Source of the DNA: Candidatus Hamiltonella defensa 5AT (Acyrthosiphon pisum)
GTDB taxonomy: Bacteria; Pseudomonadota; Gammaproteobacteria; Enterobacterales; Enterobacteriaceae
Length of the DNA: 64,000 nucleotides
Direction of reading: 5' to 3'
Assembly (NCBI RefSeq): GCF_000021705.1
Contig: NC_012751.1
Coordinates: 1,178,001-1,242,000 of the forward strand
Shown here: positions 60,939 to 64,000 of the stretch, piece by piece
Numbering within the stretch: the first letter of the stretch is position 1
Layout of the letters: every line of letters begins with the position of its first letter
Program-made: the position numbers and the translations under genes
The notes under the pieces: model-generated
The model's input: only the letters and a program-made list of their open reading frames with translations
Told to the model about the DNA's origin: nothing
Database searches by the model: none

Positions 60939-63575
60939 ATGTCAACCATCTATAAGGCATTGACGCGACAGGCCGTGTTGCCGGGGATTGGCGTTCCCCT
61001 CGTCCCTTTTGTGGTTATCGAGGGGGCATTAATCAGCCTGAGCGCGAATATTAGCTGGTTTTTTCTTATCGTTGCCTTTGCCGCATGGGTCATCATGAAG
61101 TTGATGACCGAAGAGGATGACGCCATTTTTCATTTGATGCGGTTGAAAATGCGCACGCTGGGAATTGACGTCATTAACCGCTTTTATGGCACTACGGTAT
61201 TTTCAGCCAGTCAGTATGATGACATCGATATCAAGGAGATAGCAGACTGTATGAAGCTCAATCAACGCCTGCCACTGGAAAAACTGATCCCTTACTCTTC
61301 ACATATTGATACGCATATTGTGAAAACCCGTGAGAATGATGAAATGGCGACGTGGGAAGTGATCGGGGTGCCGTTTGAATGCGAGGATGACAATGATTTA
61401 GCGATTATCAATAGTCAGTTAAATACCATGATCCGCGCATGGGAGGGTAAGCCGGTGACTTTCTATACTCACCGACTCCGTGAAACATTTTATGATCATC
61501 TGGATACCCCGAGTGGCCATCCTTTTGCTGATGAGATCAGTAAAAAATACTATGAAGGAATAAAAAAGTCTCAACTCTACCAAAATCGGCTGTTCTTTAC
61601 CCTGTGCTATGCGCCTTTTGGTAAAGAACAGAAGATGCAACATAAAATCCGAAATATCCACGACAAGCAGAAAGCCATCGCCGAGACATTACCCGAAATG
61701 CGTGAGATGGTGAGTAAAATCAGTGCATCGCTGGCACGCTTTCATGCGCAACCGCTGGGGATATTTGAAACTGAAAAGGGGGTTTATTCTTCACAGTTGA
61801 GTTTTTATCAATATCTGCTTTCAGGTCACTGGCAAAGAGTCCGCTTATCGGCTACGCCGCTGTATGAAGTGCTGGGTGGGGTAGATATTTTTTTGTCTCA
61901 GGATTCCGGGCAAGTTAATACGCCGCGGGGAAAACGTTTTTTCAGGTCGCTTGAAATCAAGGATTTTTGCGAAAACAGTGAGAGCGGGTTATTGGATTCA
62001 CTGGCTTATCTACGTATGACTTATGTCATGACCACTTCGTTTACGGCCTTGGGAAAACAGGAAGCACAGGCCGCTATCAAGGATAAAATCAGGAAGCTGA
62101 AAAGTGCCGGGGATGAAGCCGCCTCACAGTTGATAGATCTCGAGGTCGCCAAAGATTTACATGGTTCAGGTGTGATTGCGTTTGGCAAATACCATTACTC
62201 GCTAGTGATTTATGCTGACTCGCTGGATGAACTGACTGCCCACACCAATAAAGTCATGACGATTCTGGAAGACTTGGGGATGATTGTTGCGCTTTCCATG
62301 TTGTCTCTGGGGGCGGCCTATCTTGCGCAACTACCGGGCGTGTACCATTTACGCCCGAGACTGGCCTTGATGAGCAGTCAGAACTTCGTGGATTTTGAGT
62401 CCTTTCATAATTTTTTCTCTGGCAAGCGTAAAGGCGTTCCATGGGGTGAGCCACTGGTACAGCTTAAAACGCCCGCGGGCGGCAAGTACGATCTGAATCT
62501 GCACAATACGTTAATGGGCGTGAATGAACTCGGCAAGAAAACATTAGGGCATACGGATGTTTTGGGTCAGGCCGGATCGGGAAAGACAGTATTATTGATG
62601 TTTATGATGGTGATGATGCAGAAATGGCGAAATGCAGATCTGTTCCCGGTTAACAGTCCGGTCAAGCGTTTAACAACAGTATTTTTTGATAAGGACAGGG
62701 CGACAGAGCCAGGGATACGGGCATTGGGGGGGCAGTATTTTAGTATCAAAAGTGGTGAAATGACTGGATTTGCCCCGTTTATGCTGGACGCGACCCAGCG
62801 CAATGTCATTTTTGTCAAGCAACTGATGAAAATCATCTGTACGCTTAACGGTAATACGTTGACCACCCGCGAAGAGTTACGCCTTAATACCGGCGTGGCG
62901 CGCGTTATGGCGTTACCGCATGACGTGAGGCGTTTTGGGGTAACTGCCCTGATTAACCATATCAGTGAACCGGATAATCGGGAGGCTCGGGAAAATGGCG
63001 TAAAAATCCGTCTGTCTCGGTGGGCACAAGGGGGCGATCTGGCGTGGGTGTTTGATAACGACAATGACACCTTCGATTTGAGTCAGTATGACAACTTCGG
63101 TATCGATGGCACCGAGTTTCTGGATAACCCGGAGGTTTGTCCGGCAATTGCCTTTTACCTTCTCTATCGCGTGACCCGTTTACTGGATGGTCGCCGCCTT
63201 GTGATTTTTATGGACGAATTCTGGCAGTGGATCGGCAATCCCGCTTTTGCGGATTTTGTCTACAACCGACTAAAAACCATGAGGAAGCTCAACGGCATTA
63301 TCATTCCGGCGACTCAATCTCCTGAGGAAATTCTGAAAAGCAGCGTCTCTGGTGCTATGCGGGAACAATGCACAACGCATATCTATCTGGCTAATCCTAA
63401 AGCCGATTATGATCAGTACGTGAACCAGCTAAAAGTGCCGGAGCGCTATTTCAATATCATCAAAAACCTTGACCCTCTGTCACGCCAGTTTCTTATCGTA
63501 AAATCCCCTTTGTATAAAGGAAATTTGAATGATTTTGCCGCGTTGGTGACACTGGATTTATCGGGATTAGGGTGA
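60939..63575 (+). CDS. virB4: VirB3-VirB4 fusion ATPase, frameshifted near the C-terminus
   Basis: 878 residues. The first ~75 form the VirB3 domain: LTRQAVLPGIGVPLVPFVVI and two hydrophobic helices. The rest is VirB4, the main ATPase of the apparatus: Walker A GQAGSGKT (residues 543-550) and Walker B LVIFMDEFWQW (around residue 758), then PATQSPEEIL. VirB3-VirB4 fusions are typical of PilX (IncX) type systems. The frame ends LVTLDLSGLG-stop. The missing C-terminal part (KLLSTDKDDLEVFDSLF to LVS) is in the +2 frame from about 63572 to 63688, so a one-base frameshift exists at the run ttaggg near 63570. Loss of ~38 residues may impair the protein. Confidence 0.85.
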   Translation: MSTIYKALTRQAVLPGIGVPLVPFVVIEGALISLSANISWFFLIVAFAAWVIMKLMTEEDDAIFHLMRLKMRTLGIDVINRFYGTTVFSASQYDDIDIKEIADCMKLNQRLPLEKLIPYSSHIDTHIVKTRENDEMATWEVIGVPFECEDDNDLAIINSQLNTMIRAWEGKPVTFYTHRLRETFYDHLDTPSGHPFADEISKKYYEGIKKSQLYQNRLFFTLCYAPFGKEQKMQHKIRNIHDKQKAIAETLPEMREMVSKISASLARFHAQPLGIFETEKGVYSSQLSFYQYLLSGHWQRVRLSATPLYEVLGGVDIFLSQDSGQVNTPRGKRFFRSLEIKDFCENSESGLLDSLAYLRMTYVMTTSFTALGKQEAQAAIKDKIRKLKSAGDEAASQLIDLEVAKDLHGSGVIAFGKYHYSLVIYADSLDELTAHTNKVMTILEDLGMIVALSMLSLGAAYLAQLPGVYHLRPRLALMSSQNFVDFESFHNFFSGKRKGVPWGEPLVQLKTPAGGKYDLNLHNTLMGVNELGKKTLGHTDVLGQAGSGKTVLLMFMMVMMQKWRNADLFPVNSPVKRLTTVFFDKDRATEPGIRALGGQYFSIKSGEMTGFAPFMLDATQRNVIFVKQLMKIICTLNGNTLTTREELRLNTGVARVMALPHDVRRFGVTALINHISEPDNREARENGVKIRLSRWAQGGDLAWVFDNDNDTFDLSQYDNFGIDGTEFLDNPEVCPAIAFYLLYRVTRLLDGRRLVIFMDEFWQWIGNPAFADFVYNRLKTMRKLNGIIIPATQSPEEILKSSVSGAMREQCTTHIYLANPKADYDQYVNQLKVPERYFNIIKNLDPLSRQFLIVKSPLYKGNLNDFAALVTLDLSGLG

Positions 63576-63688
63576 CCACCAAATTATTGAGCACGGATAA
63601 AGACGATCTGGAAGTGTTCGATAGCCTGTTTAAAGACGGTCTGCGCCCAGATGAATGGATAGATACCTACCTGAAATTAGTGTCTTAA
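63572..63688 (+). pseudogene. Displaced VirB4 C-terminal tail
   Basis: In frame +2 relative to the VirB4 stop: VTTKLLSTDKDDLEVFDSLF, KDGLRPDEWIDTYLKLVS. VirB4 proteins end with a comparable L-S-x-x-x-D-N-x-x-x-F motif after the LDLSGLG block, so this is the rest of VirB4 shifted by one base. It could be a true mutation or an assembly error. Confidence 0.7.
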
Positions 63689-63695
63689 GGAATAA

Positions 63696-64000
63696 ATGAT
63701 GAGGATTAAAAAGACATTGGCATGGGGATTATCGGCGCTGCTCTCTACCCTGTCATCGCCGATTTCTGAGGGCGGCATCCTTGTTTTTGACGCGACATCA
63801 AAAATGGAAAATGCCCGGCAGTGGGCGAAGGAAGCCAAGCAATGGATGGAAACCGTTGAGCACTACAAGGCGCAGATGAACGTCTACAAAGACCAGCTGG
63901 CTACCTCGACAGGGCTTCGTGATATTCAGGGGCTACTTGAACAGGGAAAAAGTTTACAAAGTGAAATCAAAACGTTGCAGAATCAGGGCATCAGCCTTAA
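63696..64000 (+). CDS. virB5: VirB5-like minor pilin component (cut by window edge)
   Basis: Two adjacent ATGs at 63696 and 63699 (MMRIKKTLAWGLSALLSTLSS), preceded by aagga. Signal peptide, then GGILVFDATSKMENARQWAKEAKQW: this is the VirB5/TrbJ motif (VFDxT...NAxQWxxExxQW), the pilus-tip adhesin. 98 or more residues remain open at the window end. It follows virB4, as expected for the operon. Confidence 0.8.
   Translation, partial: MMRIKKTLAWGLSALLSTLSSPISEGGILVFDATSKMENARQWAKEAKQWMETVEHYKAQMNVYKDQLATSTGLRDIQGLLEQGKSLQSEIKTLQNQGISL

Overview
The window is a stretch of chromosome from a gammaproteobacterium of the Enterobacterales, most likely a host-restricted insect symbiont of the Hamiltonella/Regiella type. 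This assignment is an inference from gene content; no database was searched. The housekeeping genes (phrB, serS, xseA, mgtA, pqiABC, radA, cmoAB, acnA, dxr-frr-pyrH-tsf-rpsB, pldA) and the tRNAs closely resemble E. coli. They are separated by AT-rich single genes of unknown function, decayed autotransporters, insertion-sequence relics, group II intron pieces and a partly broken type IV secretion locus, as expected of a genome with recent pseudogenisation.

Layout. 1-4700: queH tail, phrB, a Nif3-family gene, serS and a DUF421 membrane protein. 4700-12200: leftward low-GC island with a coiled-coil protein, xseA and two paralogous metallopeptidase-like proteins, one with an HEXXH site and one with that site erased. 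12200-19020: mgtA, a cold-shock gene, and the pqiABC envelope lipid-transport operon. 19377-33753: autotransporter graveyard. A leftward barrel fragment is cut by an IS630 element. Next comes a group II intron missing both ends, then a giant rightward autotransporter of about 29 passenger repeats of roughly 51 residues. It has lost its signal peptide, and its barrel is separated by an in-frame stop and a frameshift. 33828-47178: radA, a coiled-coil/membrane protein with NPF/DPF motifs, tRNA-Ala, cmoAB, acnA, and the translation operon rpsB-tsf-pyrH-frr-dxr. 47757-49728: pldA, an IS relic and tRNA-Trp. 49802-54803: a leftward rRNA operon (16S, tRNA-Ile, tRNA-Ala, 23S, 5S, tRNA-Trp).

55814-57095: an internally deleted group II intron that keeps the GTGCG 5' end, HNH domain and domains V/VI, lying against a decapitated Rpn-type nuclease gene. 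This intron and the one at 20876-22741 share about 250 bp of essentially identical sequence. 57099-64000: a 3-methyladenine glycosylase gene, then a leader with P4-phage-like antisense/terminator architecture, a small leader-linked protein, two LuxR-type regulators and the start of a VirB/PilX-type secretion operon (VirB1, VirB2, VirB3-VirB4 fusion, VirB5). In this operon VirB1 lacks its ends and VirB4 is frameshifted near its C-terminus.

The main candidates for undescribed biology are the paired active/dead metallopeptidases, the NPF-motif protein with C-terminal membrane hairpin, and the P4-like RNA switch in front of a conjugation-type operon. The intron/autotransporter chimera is the clearest record of recombination.
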